NCBI RefSeq assembly: GCF_041154455.1
Contig: NZ_AP028664.1
Location: 3,535,001-3,599,000 of the forward strand
Source of the DNA: Variovorax sp. V213
Lineage (GTDB): Bacteria > Pseudomonadota > Gammaproteobacteria > Burkholderiales > Burkholderiaceae_C
Direction: 5' to 3'
DNA length: 64,000 bases
Under the pieces are notes generated by a model that did not search any database, was not told the origin of the DNA, and was given only the letters and a program-made list of their open reading frames with translations. Position 1 is the first letter of the stretch; each line of letters starts with the position of its first letter. Both the position numbers and the translations under genes were made by a program. This document shows, one piece after another, positions 25,311 to 37,184 of this stretch.

Positions 25311-27010
25311 CTGCATTGGTCCAACTCCTCGACCGGCTGCTCGACTTCAGCATGCCGCATCTCGTGGCGGTGCCGATCCTCGTCCCGCTGCTCACGGCCG
25401 CACTGATGCTCCTGCTCGGCGAAAGGCGCCGCCGCACCAAGTCGGCCCTGAGCGTGGTCTCGGGGCTGGTGGGCCTGCTGGCGGCGCTGGCGCTGCTGCG
25501 CTGGGTCAATGCGCCCCACACCGGCGACGGACCCGGGTCGATCGGCGTCTACCTGCCCGGCAACTGGCGCGCACCCTTCGGCATCGTACTGGTGGCCGAC
25601 CGCCTGTCGACCATGATGGTGGCGCTCACCGGCGTCGTCGCCTTCGCGGCCTCGATCTATTCCACCTCGCGATGGGACCGTGCCGGCGTGCATTTCCATC
25701 CGCTGCTGCAGCTGCAACTCATGGGCCTCAACGGCGCCTTCCTGACAGGCGACCTGTTCAACCTGTTCGTCTTCTTCGAGGTGATGCTCGCCGCATCCTA
25801 TGGCCTGCTGCTGCACGGTTCGGGACGGCTGCGCGTGCAGGCCGGGCTGCACTACATCGCCATCAACCTGGCCGCCTCGTCTCTCTTCCTGATTGGTGCG
25901 GCCCTGCTCTATGGCGTGACCGGCACCCTCAACATGGCCGACCTTGGCATGCGCATCGCCGAGCTCGCGCCGGCCGACCGCGGCCTGGTGCATGCGGCCG
26001 CCGCCATTCTCGCGACCGCCTTCTTCGCCAAGGCCGGCGCCTGGCCGCTCAACTTCTGGCTGGTGCCGGCGTACAGCGCGGCGGTGTCGCCCGTGGGCGC
26101 CGTCTTCGCGCTGCTGACCAAGCTCGGCATCTATACGCTGCTGCGCCTGTGGACCCTGCTCTTCGCGCCCGATGCCGGCGCCTCGGCCGCCTTCGGGCAA
26201 TCGGCACTCATCGCGATCGGACTGGCCACGCTGTTCGCGGGAGCCCTCGGCATCGTAGGCACGCAGCGGCTCTCCAACCTTGCCGGCTTCAGCGTGCTGG
26301 TGTCGGCCGGCACGCTGATCGCGGCCATCGGCCTCGGGGAACCGGCCGTGTGGGCGGGCGCGCTCTACTACCTGCTGAGTTCCACGCTCGCAGTCAGCGC
26401 CTTCTTCCTCCTGATCGACATGATCGAGCGCTGGCGCAACGCCGGCCTGAGCGTCGCGCCACATGAGCAGGCGGGCAACGCGCCCTTCCTGGCGGAAGAC
26501 CTGCGCGTGCTCGACGACGTGAATCTCGACGACGAGGCGCAGGCGCTCTACGGCCGCGCCATTCCGGCCGGCGTGGCGTTCCTGGGCCTGAGCTTCATCG
26601 GCTGCACCTTGCTGCTCGCGGGCCTGCCACCGCTCTCGGGCTTCGTCGGCAAGTTCGCGATGCTGTCGGGTGCCTTCGTGACCAGCGGCACCTCCACGGC
26701 CGCATGGATCTTCCTGGCGTTGCTGATCGCCTCGGGCTTCCTGGCGCTGATTGCGCTGAGCCGCACCGGCATGCGCCATTTCTGGACCCAGCCGCATCCC
26801 ACCATGCCCGCCCTGCCCGCGCTCGAGGTGCTGCCCGTGGCCGGGCTGCTCGCGGCCTGCGTGGCGCTGACGGTGTGTGCCGGCCCCGTCATGCGCCACG
26901 CGCTCATCACCGCCGAGGGGCTGCACACGCCCGCGGCCTATCGCAATGCCGTCATGAATGCGCGGCAGGTGCCCAATCCGGTGGCTTCGGCGAAAGGCGC
27001 AGTTCCATGA
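25307..27010 (+). CDS. mrpD: Mrp/Pha antiporter subunit D
   Basis: This 567-residue ND2/ND4-like subunit has the conserved FNLFVFFEVMLAASYGLLLHG, a Lys/Glu proton path (FFEV; FFAKAGAWPLNFWLVPAYSAA) and LAGLPPLSGFVGKFAM. The start is the GTG at 25307, which overlaps the mrpC stop as GTGA. An earlier in-frame ATG would run through mrpC in another phase. Some residues after about 380 form a hydrophilic loop before the last helices. Confidence 0.95.
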   Translation: MTALVQLLDRLLDFSMPHLVAVPILVPLLTAALMLLLGERRRRTKSALSVVSGLVGLLAALALLRWVNAPHTGDGPGSIGVYLPGNWRAPFGIVLVADRLSTMMVALTGVVAFAASIYSTSRWDRAGVHFHPLLQLQLMGLNGAFLTGDLFNLFVFFEVMLAASYGLLLHGSGRLRVQAGLHYIAINLAASSLFLIGAALLYGVTGTLNMADLGMRIAELAPADRGLVHAAAAILATAFFAKAGAWPLNFWLVPAYSAAVSPVGAVFALLTKLGIYTLLRLWTLLFAPDAGASAAFGQSALIAIGLATLFAGALGIVGTQRLSNLAGFSVLVSAGTLIAAIGLGEPAVWAGALYYLLSSTLAVSAFFLLIDMIERWRNAGLSVAPHEQAGNAPFLAEDLRVLDDVNLDDEAQALYGRAIPAGVAFLGLSFIGCTLLLAGLPPLSGFVGKFAMLSGAFVTSGTSTAAWIFLALLIASGFLALIALSRTGMRHFWTQPHPTMPALPALEVLPVAGLLAACVALTVCAGPVMRHALITAEGLHTPAAYRNAVMNARQVPNPVASAKGAVP

Positions 27011-27498
27011 AGCGCTGGATTCCTTCGCTGCCGCTGTCGATCGCGCTGTTCGCCGTGTGGCTCCTGCTCAACCAGTCGCTGGAGGCTGCCACGCTGGCAT
27101 CCGCGCTGGTACTGGCCATTGCCGTTCCGCTGCTCACCAAGGGCCTGCGGCCCGCCACCGTTCGCATGCGCAAGCCATGGGTTGCGCTGCGGCTCGCGGG
27201 CCGGGCCTTGGCCGACATGCTGCATTCCGCGCTCTTCGTGGCGCGCCGGCTGCTCACGCGCCGCACGTCGCGCATCGCATCGAAGTTCGTGAACGTGCCG
27301 CTCGAGTTGCGCGACCCGAACGGGCTCGCGGTGCTGGCCATGATCATGTGCCTCACGCCCGGCACCGCCTGGGGCGAAATCTCGTTCGACAGCAGTGCGC
27401 TGCTGATCCATGTGTTCGACGTCGAAGACGAAGCCGCTTTCATCGCCATGATCAAGCAGCGCTACGAGCACCCCTTGATGGAGATCTTCGAATCATGA
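27007..27498 (+). CDS. mrpE: Mrp/Pha antiporter subunit E
   Basis: The 163-residue protein has two to three N-terminal helices and the MrpE signature RTSRIASKFVNVPLELRDPNGLAVLAMIMCLTPGTAWGEI. The ATG overlaps the mrpD TGA (ATGA). E has no complex I relative and is specific to Mrp antiporters. Confidence 0.95.
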   Translation: MKRWIPSLPLSIALFAVWLLLNQSLEAATLASALVLAIAVPLLTKGLRPATVRMRKPWVALRLAGRALADMLHSALFVARRLLTRRTSRIASKFVNVPLELRDPNGLAVLAMIMCLTPGTAWGEISFDSSALLIHVFDVEDEAAFIAMIKQRYEHPLMEIFES

Positions 27499-27773
27499 CG
27501 CCTGTGCTTTTCTGGGCCTTGAAACTCGCGCTGCTGCTGCTGGCCGTGGCCATGCTCTGCGCACTCGCCCGCCTGCTCGTGGGCCCGAGCGCGCAAGACC
27601 GCGTGATGGCGCTGGACTGCCTTTACATCAACGGCATGCTGATGATGCTCGTGCTCGGCATCGTCTATGCAAGCAACGTGTACTTCGAGGCCGCCATGCT
27701 CACGGCGCTGTTCGGCTTCGTCGGATCGACGGCCATGGCGAAGTTTCTCTTGCGCGGGGAGGTGATCGAATGA
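27495..27773 (+). CDS. mrpF: Mrp/Pha antiporter subunit F
   Basis: This 92-residue protein has three helices and the motif LLVGPSAQDRVMALDCLYINGM. The conserved Asp in DRVMALD is the family's functional residue. The ATG overlaps the mrpE stop (ATGA). Confidence 0.94.
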   Translation: MTPVLFWALKLALLLLAVAMLCALARLLVGPSAQDRVMALDCLYINGMLMMLVLGIVYASNVYFEAAMLTALFGFVGSTAMAKFLLRGEVIE

Positions 27774-28129
27774 ATGACTTCATTGTCGGGCCGCTGCCGC
27801 TGTGGGCGGAAATCGTCACCGCCGCATTCGCCGTTCTGGGCGCGGCCTTTGCGGCCATCGGCTCCTTCGGCCTCGTGCGCCTGCCCACCTTCTTCCGCCG
27901 CATCCATGCGCCGACGCTCGGTGCCACGGTGGGCGTGTGGTGCATGACGATCGCCACCATCGTCTATTTCTCGGTGCAGGGCTTCAGCCTGTTCCTGCAC
28001 GCCGTGCTGATCGTTCTCTTCATCGCGCTCACGGCGCCCATCACCACCATTTTCCTGATGCGCGCCGCGCTTTTTCGCGAACGGCAAAAAGGCGGCGACG
28101 TGCCGCCGGCGGCGAAGTCGGCCGACTGA
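27770..28129 (+). CDS. mrpG: Mrp/Pha antiporter subunit G
   Basis: The 119-residue protein has three helices and the MrpG pattern GSFGLVRLPTFFRRIHAPTLGATVGVWCM. The ATG overlaps the mrpF stop. It ends the antiporter operon and faces the convergent xdhC gene across 19 bases, with no clear terminator between them. Confidence 0.94.
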   Translation: MNDFIVGPLPLWAEIVTAAFAVLGAAFAAIGSFGLVRLPTFFRRIHAPTLGATVGVWCMTIATIVYFSVQGFSLFLHAVLIVLFIALTAPITTIFLMRAALFRERQKGGDVPPAAKSAD

Positions 28130-28148
28130 GGCGGCAGTGCCGGGCGAC

Positions 28149-29171
28149 TCAGCTCATTGCGAGCTGCTGAATGCCCTTGGCGCGCGCCACTTCCATTTCG
28201 CGCGGCAGCGTCACCGCGTTCTTCACCGCAAGAATCTCGGCCATCACGCTCACCGCGATCTCCGGCGGCGTCTTGCTGCCGATATAGATGCCGATGGGAC
28301 CGCGCAGGCGCACAAGCGATTCGGCCGTCTGATCGAAGTGCTCGATCATGCGGCCGCGCCGCGCCTCGGCATTGCGGCGCGAGCCGATGGCGCCCACGTA
28401 GAAGGCCTCGCTCTGCAAGGCTTCGAGCAGCGCCAGGTCGTCGAGCTTGGGGTCGTGCGTGAGTGCGACCACGCAGCTGCGCCGGTCGGGCTTGAAGGCC
28501 AGCACCGCATCGTCGGGCATCTCGGTGGAGATTTCCACGCCCGGCAGGGACCACGCGGTGCGGTACTCGGCGCGCGGATCGCACAGCGTCACGGCAAAGC
28601 CGCTGAACTTGGCCATCGTCGCGAGGTATTCGGCCAACTGCCCCGCGCCGATCAGCAGCATGCGGTACTCGGGACCGAAGGTGTTGGTGAGTTCGGTATC
28701 GTTGACCTTGAGTTCGTCGGGCGCGGTGGCCTCGGCCAGCCGCACGGCGCCCGTCGCGAGCGTGACGGTGCGCTGCATGAGCTTGCCTTGCTCGAGCTCG
28801 GCCACCAGCGTATCGAGCGAGGCTGCATCGGGGTCGTATTCGAGCAGCAGCTCCAGCGTGCCGCCGCAGGGCAGCCCGAAGCGATGCGCCTCGTCGGCCG
28901 TGATGCCGTATTTCACGAGTGCGGGCGGTGTGCCCAGCGGCACCTCTTCGCCGTTGCCGTGCGCGTGGCTGTAGCGGGCGATCAGGTCGTCCTCGATGCA
29001 GCCTCCGGAGACCGAGCCCACCACCGCGCCGTCGTCCGCCAGCGCCATGATCGAGCCGACCGGCCGCGGCGACGAGCCCCAGGTGCGCACCACCGTGGTC
29101 AGCAATGCGCGTTTGCCGGCACGCCGCCAGTCGCGCAGCGTGCGCAAGACCATGACGTCGAGATTTTCCAT
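28149..29171 (-). CDS. xdhC: XdhC/CoxI-family molybdenum hydroxylase maturation factor
   Basis: The 340-residue protein has an XdhC N-terminal domain (TTVVRTWGSSPRPVGSIMALADDGAVVGSVSGGCIEDDL) and a C-terminal Rossmann domain (MLLIGAGQLAEYLATMAKFSGFAVTLCDPRAEY; AIGSRRNAEARRGRM). XdhC proteins bind molybdenum cofactor, help its sulfuration and insert it into the apo-enzyme. It is the last gene of the coxSLMDEG-xdhC operon, 14 bases after coxG. Its placement supports that the CoxL here needs a sulfurated Mo cofactor. Confidence 0.93.
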   Translation of the reverse strand: MENLDVMVLRTLRDWRRAGKRALLTTVVRTWGSSPRPVGSIMALADDGAVVGSVSGGCIEDDLIARYSHAHGNGEEVPLGTPPALVKYGITADEAHRFGLPCGGTLELLLEYDPDAASLDTLVAELEQGKLMQRTVTLATGAVRLAEATAPDELKVNDTELTNTFGPEYRMLLIGAGQLAEYLATMAKFSGFAVTLCDPRAEYRTAWSLPGVEISTEMPDDAVLAFKPDRRSCVVALTHDPKLDDLALLEALQSEAFYVGAIGSRRNAEARRGRMIEHFDQTAESLVRLRGPIGIYIGSKTPPEIAVSVMAEILAVKNAVTLPREMEVARAKGIQQLAMS

Positions 29172-29185
29172 GGCGTGTCCCGTCT

Positions 29186-29839
29186 CTAGCTGGCGTCGCC
29201 CGATGCGCCGGACGCGTCCTTGTCGTCCTTCTTGCCGAGACCGATCTTCTTCATGAGTCCGGACATGACACCCGCCTTCTCCACGGGCGCTGCGGCTGCT
29301 TCTTCGGCGGCAGCCGGCGGCGGCCCGTAGCGGCTTTGCATTTCAGCCTCGAAGCGCTTGAAGAAATCGTCCGCGGTCGACTTGGCGGCGCCGTCGATGA
29401 GGCGCTGGCCCAGCTGGGCGATCTTGCCGCCGACCTGCGCCTGCACCGTGTAGTCGAGTTCGCAGCCGGCCGGGGAAGGCGCGGCCTCGGCGGAAGCGGC
29501 TTCGGCACCGTCGACGGCCGGCGGTGCGGCTGCAGCGCCGTCCAGCGGCCTGAGCGTCACGCTGGACGAACCCTTGGCAAACCCCGCCACACCGCCCTGC
29601 CCCTCGAAGGTGAGCTTGTAGCCGTCGGGCGCGACGATGTCCGACAGCGCCACCTTGCCGTTGAACTTGGCCGACACCGGGCCGATCTTGACCGCGAGCG
29701 CCACGCTGTACTGGTTGTCGCCCGTGAGCTCGAACTTGTCGCAGCCGGGAATGCACTTCTTGAGCGTCTCGGGATCGTTGAGCGCTTCCCAGGCTTGTTG
29801 TTGCGTGATGCCGAGGCGGCGGTTACCGAGCATTTCCAT
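29186..29839 (-). CDS. coxG: CoxG-family (SRPBCC) protein
   Basis: This 217-residue protein opens with a CoxG/SRPBCC fold, MEMLGNRRLGITQQQAWEALNDPETLKKCIPGCDKFELTGDNQYSVALAVKIGPVSAKFNGKV. A long Ala/Glu/Pro-rich tail ends in a Lys-rich GLGKKDDKD segment. In carboxidotrophs CoxG is proposed to recruit CO dehydrogenase to the membrane. The tail could be the membrane or partner contact. It lies between coxE and xdhC in the operon. Confidence 0.92.
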   Translation of the reverse strand: MEMLGNRRLGITQQQAWEALNDPETLKKCIPGCDKFELTGDNQYSVALAVKIGPVSAKFNGKVALSDIVAPDGYKLTFEGQGGVAGFAKGSSSVTLRPLDGAAAAPPAVDGAEAASAEAAPSPAGCELDYTVQAQVGGKIAQLGQRLIDGAAKSTADDFFKRFEAEMQSRYGPPPAAAEEAAAAPVEKAGVMSGLMKKIGLGKKDDKDASGASGDAS

Positions 29840-29869
29840 GGTGGAGTTTCCTTTTCTTTCCTGTAGGCG

Positions 29870-31084
29870 CTAGCGGCCGGACCGCATCAAGGCGGCAAGG
29901 CTGGTGGCCAACTGTTCGAGAGCACCGAGATTGTGGACCGCCAGCATCGCGTCTGCATGGCGGTGCAGCACGCTGGCCCCACGCGCCAAAGGGGCGTAGC
30001 CCTCGAAGCGCAGCAGCGGGTTGAGCCACAGCAGGCGGCGCGAATGGCGCTTGAGCCAGAGCAGCTCGTTTTCGAGCAGCGCGGGTTCACCGGTGTCGAG
30101 CCCGTCGCTGATCACCAACACCAGCGTGCGGCGGCCCGTCAGACGGCGGGCATGGGTGCGGCGGAGTTCGGCCAGCGAGCTGCCGAGCCGCGTGCCGCCC
30201 GCAAAATCGTCGATGGCCAGGCTGGCCGCGCCCAGCATGGCATCGGTGTCGGCCAGCCGGAATGCGGGCGTCAGGTCGGTGAGCCGGGTGCCGAACGCGA
30301 ACACGTCGCGCCGCCCTGCCCGCCGGGTGGACGCATGCAGAAATGCGAGCAGCAGCCGCGCATAGCGTTCCATCGAGCCCGACACGTCGACCAGCACCAG
30401 CAGCGGCAATGGCTGCTCGCGCCGGGCCAGCCGCGGCAGGCGCAGTATTTCTCCGCCCGTGCGCGCGGCTTCGTGCAGCACGCCGGGCCAATGCATGCGC
30501 GCATGCTGCTGGCCCGCATCGCCCGCCACGCGCAGCCGGCGCGACGGCAGCGAAGGGATGGGCAAGGTCACGTCGCGCGCCAGCCGTTCGACCAGGCGGT
30601 ACTCGGACGCGCCGAGCGCGTTGAAGTCCGCATGCTGCAGGCGATGGCGGTCGCTCGACGTCATCGCGGCGTCGAACTCGACCTCCTTGTCGGGCTTGGC
30701 GGCCACGGCGGGCTTGGACGGATCGCGCGGCGCAGTGAGAGCTTCCCGCACGCGAGGGCGCCGCTTCGAAGGCTCGGCCTTGCCCTCGGCGCTCGGCAGC
30801 ATCTGCGCTAGCAGCTTGTTGGCCAGTTCGGGGTCGCGGAACCAGGCATCGAAGAGTTCGCGAAACACCATGCGGTCCTGCTCGCGGCTCACCATGACGG
30901 CTTCCATCGCGGCGCCCAGGTCGAGCCTGTTCTCCACGCCCACCAGCGTGGCCGCTTCGGCGGCGAGCGAGATCCGCATGGCATCGGTGCGCACGCCCGC
31001 GCGGCGCAGCGCGCGGCCAAAGGCCGTGATATTGCCGGCCAGCTTGCCGCTGCGTACGTCGCCGAGTTGCTGGATGCCGGTCAT
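29870..31084 (-). CDS. coxE: CoxE-like von Willebrand factor A protein
   Basis: The 404-residue protein has an N-terminal helical part (GNITAFGRALRRAGVRT; ...QDRMVFRELFDAWFRDPEL) and a C-terminal VWA domain. The metal-dependent site appears as LLVLVDVSGSMERYARLLLAF (D-x-S-x-S). CoxE pairs with the AAA+ protein CoxD to post-translationally mature the [CuSMoO2] or Mo site of CODH-like enzymes. It lies 27 bases after coxD. Confidence 0.93.
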   Translation of the reverse strand: MTGIQQLGDVRSGKLAGNITAFGRALRRAGVRTDAMRISLAAEAATLVGVENRLDLGAAMEAVMVSREQDRMVFRELFDAWFRDPELANKLLAQMLPSAEGKAEPSKRRPRVREALTAPRDPSKPAVAAKPDKEVEFDAAMTSSDRHRLQHADFNALGASEYRLVERLARDVTLPIPSLPSRRLRVAGDAGQQHARMHWPGVLHEAARTGGEILRLPRLARREQPLPLLVLVDVSGSMERYARLLLAFLHASTRRAGRRDVFAFGTRLTDLTPAFRLADTDAMLGAASLAIDDFAGGTRLGSSLAELRRTHARRLTGRRTLVLVISDGLDTGEPALLENELLWLKRHSRRLLWLNPLLRFEGYAPLARGASVLHRHADAMLAVHNLGALEQLATSLAALMRSGR

Positions 31085-31111
31085 GCGGGCCGTCTCGACC
31101 TTCGGCCGCGC

Positions 31112-32014
31112 TCAGGGCGCAACCGGCTCCTCGGGCTTCAGCAGATCGGACGCCAGTTCGTGCGTCAGCGCCGCCACATCGTCACGCTGCTTGAACAGGA
31201 TGCCCGCGGTGTCGACCACCACTTCGGGATCGAGTTCGACGGTGTCGAGCGCAATCAGCGCCCTCGCCCATTCGACGCTCTCGGCGATGCCGGGTGCGCG
31301 CTGGAAGGCGTTGACGAAAGGCGCATCGCGCAGCCGCGCGACGAAAGCGGCCACCTGGGCCGAGAGCTTCTCGCCGGCCTGCGGCACCTGCGCGCGAACG
31401 ATCGCCAGTTCGCGTTCGCGCTCGGGGTAGTCGAGCCAGTGATAGAGGCACCGCCGCTTGACCGCATCGTTGAGTTCGCGCGTGCGGTTGCTGGTGAGGA
31501 TGGTGACCGGCGGCACCACGGCACGCACCGTGCCGAGCTCGGGAATGCTGACCTGGTATTCACCGAGATATTCGAGCAGGAAGGCCTCGAAGGGTTCGTC
31601 GGCGCGATCCACTTCGTCGATCAGCAGCACGGCGCCGGGCGCGGGCGTCTGCAGGGCCTGCAGCAACGGGCGGCGGATCAGGTAGTGCGGCTGGTAGACC
31701 TCGGCCTCCACATCGCGCGCCGCGCCGGTGGCCTCGGCCGCGCGCATGTGCAAGAGTTGCGCGGCGTAGTTCCATTCATAGAGCGCTTCGCGCTGCTCCA
31801 GCCCGTCGTAGCACTGCAGGCGCAGCAGCTCGCGGTTCAGCGCGGCCGACAGCGCCTTGGCCAATTCGGTCTTGCCGACGCCGGGCTCGCCCTCAAGCAG
31901 CAGCGGGCGCTGCAGCTTGAGCGCGAGGAACACGGCCGTGGCCAGGCGGCGGTCGGCGAAGTAGCCAGCCTGCATCAAGCCTTCGGAGAGGGAATCGATG
32001 GTCGGAAAGATCAT
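31112..32014 (-). CDS. coxD: CoxD-like MoxR-family AAA+ ATPase
   Basis: The 300-residue AAA+ protein has a Walker A at LEGEPGVGKTEL (about residues 40-51), a Walker B at AVLLIDEVDRAD, and the sensor/arginine region TSNRTRELNDAVKRRCLYHW. MoxR-type ATPases work with VWA partners, here CoxE, as metallo-chaperones. It lies 58 bases after coxM. Confidence 0.94.
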   Translation of the reverse strand: MIFPTIDSLSEGLMQAGYFADRRLATAVFLALKLQRPLLLEGEPGVGKTELAKALSAALNRELLRLQCYDGLEQREALYEWNYAAQLLHMRAAEATGAARDVEAEVYQPHYLIRRPLLQALQTPAPGAVLLIDEVDRADEPFEAFLLEYLGEYQVSIPELGTVRAVVPPVTILTSNRTRELNDAVKRRCLYHWLDYPERERELAIVRAQVPQAGEKLSAQVAAFVARLRDAPFVNAFQRAPGIAESVEWARALIALDTVELDPEVVVDTAGILFKQRDDVAALTHELASDLLKPEEPVAP

Positions 32015-32072
32015 GGCAAAGCGTAACGGAAGACGCGAGGATGTCGCGCCTTCCGGTCGGCGTCCGGCTGCT

Positions 32073-32864
32073 TCAGCCCAGCGCCTTGGTCACTGCGCGC
32101 TGCGTCAGCACGCTGATCAGGTTGGCGCGGTAGGCGGCCGTGGCATGCAGGTCGCTGTTGAGGTCGCTCGCATCGATCTTCACGGCCGCCGCGGCTGCCG
32201 CCGTGAAGCTCTTGTTGAGCGCGTCTTCCAGCCCGGCGTGGCGGAACACACCGTTGCCGGCGCCGGTGATGGCTACCCGCACGCCACTGTCGTACTGCGC
32301 GAGGAACACGCCGACGAGCGGAAAGTTCGACGCTTTCTGGCGCAGCTTTTCATACACGGCGCGCTTGGGAATCGGAAAGCGGATCGCGGTGATCAGCTCG
32401 TCTTCTTCCAGCGCCGTGGTGAAAAGGCCCAGGAAGAAATCATCGGCCGCGATCTCGCGCTTCGAGGTGATGACGGTGGCACCGGAACCCAGCACCGCGC
32501 TGGGATAGCACGCGGCCGGGTCGTTGTTGGCCACGGAGCCGCCGATGGTGCCCATCGCACGCACCTGCCGGTCGCCGATGCGCGAGGCCAGGTCGGCCAG
32601 CGCGGGGAAGGCGGCTTTCACGTCGGGGTTGTTGGCCACGTCCAGGTGGCTCGACATGGCGCCGATGGTGATCGTGCTGCCGTCTTTCTTGATGCCGGTG
32701 AGTTCCTTGACGCCGCCAAGGTCCACCAGCCGCTCGGGCGCAGACAGCCTGAGCTTCATGGAGGCGAGCAGAGTCTGGCCGCCGGCCAGCGGCTTGGCGC
32801 CGGCTGTGACGAGCTTGGCGGCGTCGGCCACGGTGGAGGGCCGTTCGAGTGTGAAGGCGTACAT
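32073..32864 (-). CDS. coxM: CODH-like FAD-binding medium subunit
   Basis: This 263-residue FAD subunit of the molybdenum-hydroxylase family has AGGQTLLASMKLR (the A-G-G-x-x-L FAD loop) and the second motif MGTIGGSVANNDPAACYPSAVLGSGATV (T-I-G-G-S). A shorter C-terminal CODH-FAD domain follows. It passes electrons from the 2Fe-2S subunit to the acceptor. It lies 21 bases after coxL in the order S-L-M, as seen in form II operons. Confidence 0.95.
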   Translation of the reverse strand: MYAFTLERPSTVADAAKLVTAGAKPLAGGQTLLASMKLRLSAPERLVDLGGVKELTGIKKDGSTITIGAMSSHLDVANNPDVKAAFPALADLASRIGDRQVRAMGTIGGSVANNDPAACYPSAVLGSGATVITSKREIAADDFFLGLFTTALEEDELITAIRFPIPKRAVYEKLRQKASNFPLVGVFLAQYDSGVRVAITGAGNGVFRHAGLEDALNKSFTAAAAAAVKIDASDLNSDLHATAAYRANLISVLTQRAVTKALG

Positions 32865-32885
32865 GGTGTGTGGTTCCTTCTATGT

Positions 32886-35336
<2,451 letters not shown>

Positions 35337-35348
35337 GATGTGGCTCCC

Positions 35349-35846
<498 letters not shown>

Positions 35847-35971
35847 TTGGCTGTCTCCGTTGAAGGTGATGGCTGGTTCAGCGAATGGCATCTTGGATGC
35901 CGGTCCCGTGCACTATCCTAGGCAAAACCCTCGCCGCTTGCGCAGCCGTCGCGAAATTCTCAAAATGAAAC

Positions 35972-35991
35972 AACTTGCCGACCCGCAAGTT
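35972..35991. promoter_or_regulatory. Dyad in the coxS / GAF-regulator intergenic region
   Basis: AACTTGC (35972-35978) and GCAAGTT (35985-35991) form a perfect inverted repeat with the spacer CGACCC. It sits in the 182-base divergent space between coxS and the regulator gene, 37 bases from the regulator ATG. It could be an operator of the divergent promoters. I found no convincing sigma-54 element. Confidence 0.45.
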
Positions 35992-36028
35992 TCAATAAAA
36001 AGACCTCCAGTCCGAGCCACCCGACCCG

Positions 36029-37174
36029 ATGCCTGCCTCCCCCGTTCTGCCCCCGCCCGAGCGCTCGCTCGCCATTGCGCAGGCCCGCCGGGAACTGATC
36101 CACGGTGAAGGCTCGCGCTCCCGAGGCAGCATGCGCATCGAGCCATGGATCGCCCGTTCCTGGGAGCGTTGCCTCGAAGCCGGACGGCAGCCGCAGCAGA
36201 GGGTGGCCTTCGAACCCGTGGCGAGGTCGGCCGTTCGCGACGTGGCCGAGCGCAATCGGGCGCTGGTGGCGGCGGCCCGGCCGGTGATCGAGCGGCTGTC
36301 CCGCGCCATTGCCGACACGCAGTATTTCGCCGTACTGACCGACGCCGCCGGCATCGTGGTCGACGTGGGCCCGCTCCCCGACGGCACCGACGCCGCCAGC
36401 CGCTATGCGCGCAACATCGCCCGGGTCGGCGTCGACCTGTCGGAGCGCGCAATCGGCACCAGCGCCATCAGCACCGCGTTGACCGAGCAGGAATCGGTGT
36501 GGCTGCACCGCGGCGAGCATTTCTTCGAGGACACCAGCGTCTACAGCTGCGCCGGGGCGCCGCTCTTCGGTCCTCAGGGCGACTGCATCGGCATGCTCGA
36601 CCTGACCGGCGTCCAGGTGGTCGAACGGCCTGAGCTGCGGCACCTGGCCACGCTGTCGGCGCGCAGCATCGAGAACATGCTGGTGCTGAACACGCCATGC
36701 GAACTGCGGCTGCATCTCTCGTGGCCCGGCTGCCCCCCGGGCAACGACGCCACCGAGGGCCTGCTGTGCATCGACGCGGGCGGCAAGGTCACGGGTGCCA
36801 ATGCTGCAGCGCGGCAAATGCTGCACCAGCCCCTGGCAACGCGCAGCCCGCATGCCCTGCACTGCAACGACCTGTTTGCGCTGCCGCTGAACATGCTGTT
36901 CGATGCCGCCCGGCGCGGCGATGCCGTGCTCGAGGCGCCACTCTGGTCGGGCTTGCGCATCGAGATGCGGCCACGGCGCGGCGGCAAGGGTTCGCCGGGC
37001 GCGGCGCCCGAAGCCCAACAGCCACGGTTGCGCGACGTCGAGACCGCGCTCATCCGCAAGGCCGTGACCGACGCCCGCGGCAACGTGGCCGAAGCCGCGC
37101 GCACCCTCGGCATCAGCCGCGCCACGGTTTACCGCAAGCTCTGGCGCGGCCGCGCGGCCGGATCGGCGGATTGA
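36029..37174 (+). CDS. GAF-domain / Fis-HTH transcriptional regulator lacking an AAA+ domain
   Basis: The protein has 381 residues. The N-terminal part matches AcoR-type regulators (WIARSWERCLEAGRQPQQ; GAF-like segment about residues 80-215 with DAAGIVVDVGPLPDG and GVDLSERAIGTSAISTALTEQESVWLHRGEHFFEDTSVYSCAGAPLFGPQG). The C-terminal HTH is Fis-like (ALIRKAVTDARGNVAEAARTLGISRATVYRKLW). No sigma-54-interaction AAA+ domain (GAFTGA) lies between them, so it may act without sigma-54. It is divergent from coxS and is the probable regulator of the cox operon. Confidence 0.88.
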   Translation: MPASPVLPPPERSLAIAQARRELIHGEGSRSRGSMRIEPWIARSWERCLEAGRQPQQRVAFEPVARSAVRDVAERNRALVAAARPVIERLSRAIADTQYFAVLTDAAGIVVDVGPLPDGTDAASRYARNIARVGVDLSERAIGTSAISTALTEQESVWLHRGEHFFEDTSVYSCAGAPLFGPQGDCIGMLDLTGVQVVERPELRHLATLSARSIENMLVLNTPCELRLHLSWPGCPPGNDATEGLLCIDAGGKVTGANAAARQMLHQPLATRSPHALHCNDLFALPLNMLFDAARRGDAVLEAPLWSGLRIEMRPRRGGKGSPGAAPEAQQPRLRDVETALIRKAVTDARGNVAEAARTLGISRATVYRKLWRGRAAGSAD

Positions 37175-37184
37175 AGCCGGAACG

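Noticed and set aside
28130..28148. A terminator between mrpG and xdhC
   Set aside because: The 19-base gap shows no inverted repeat with a T-run on either strand.
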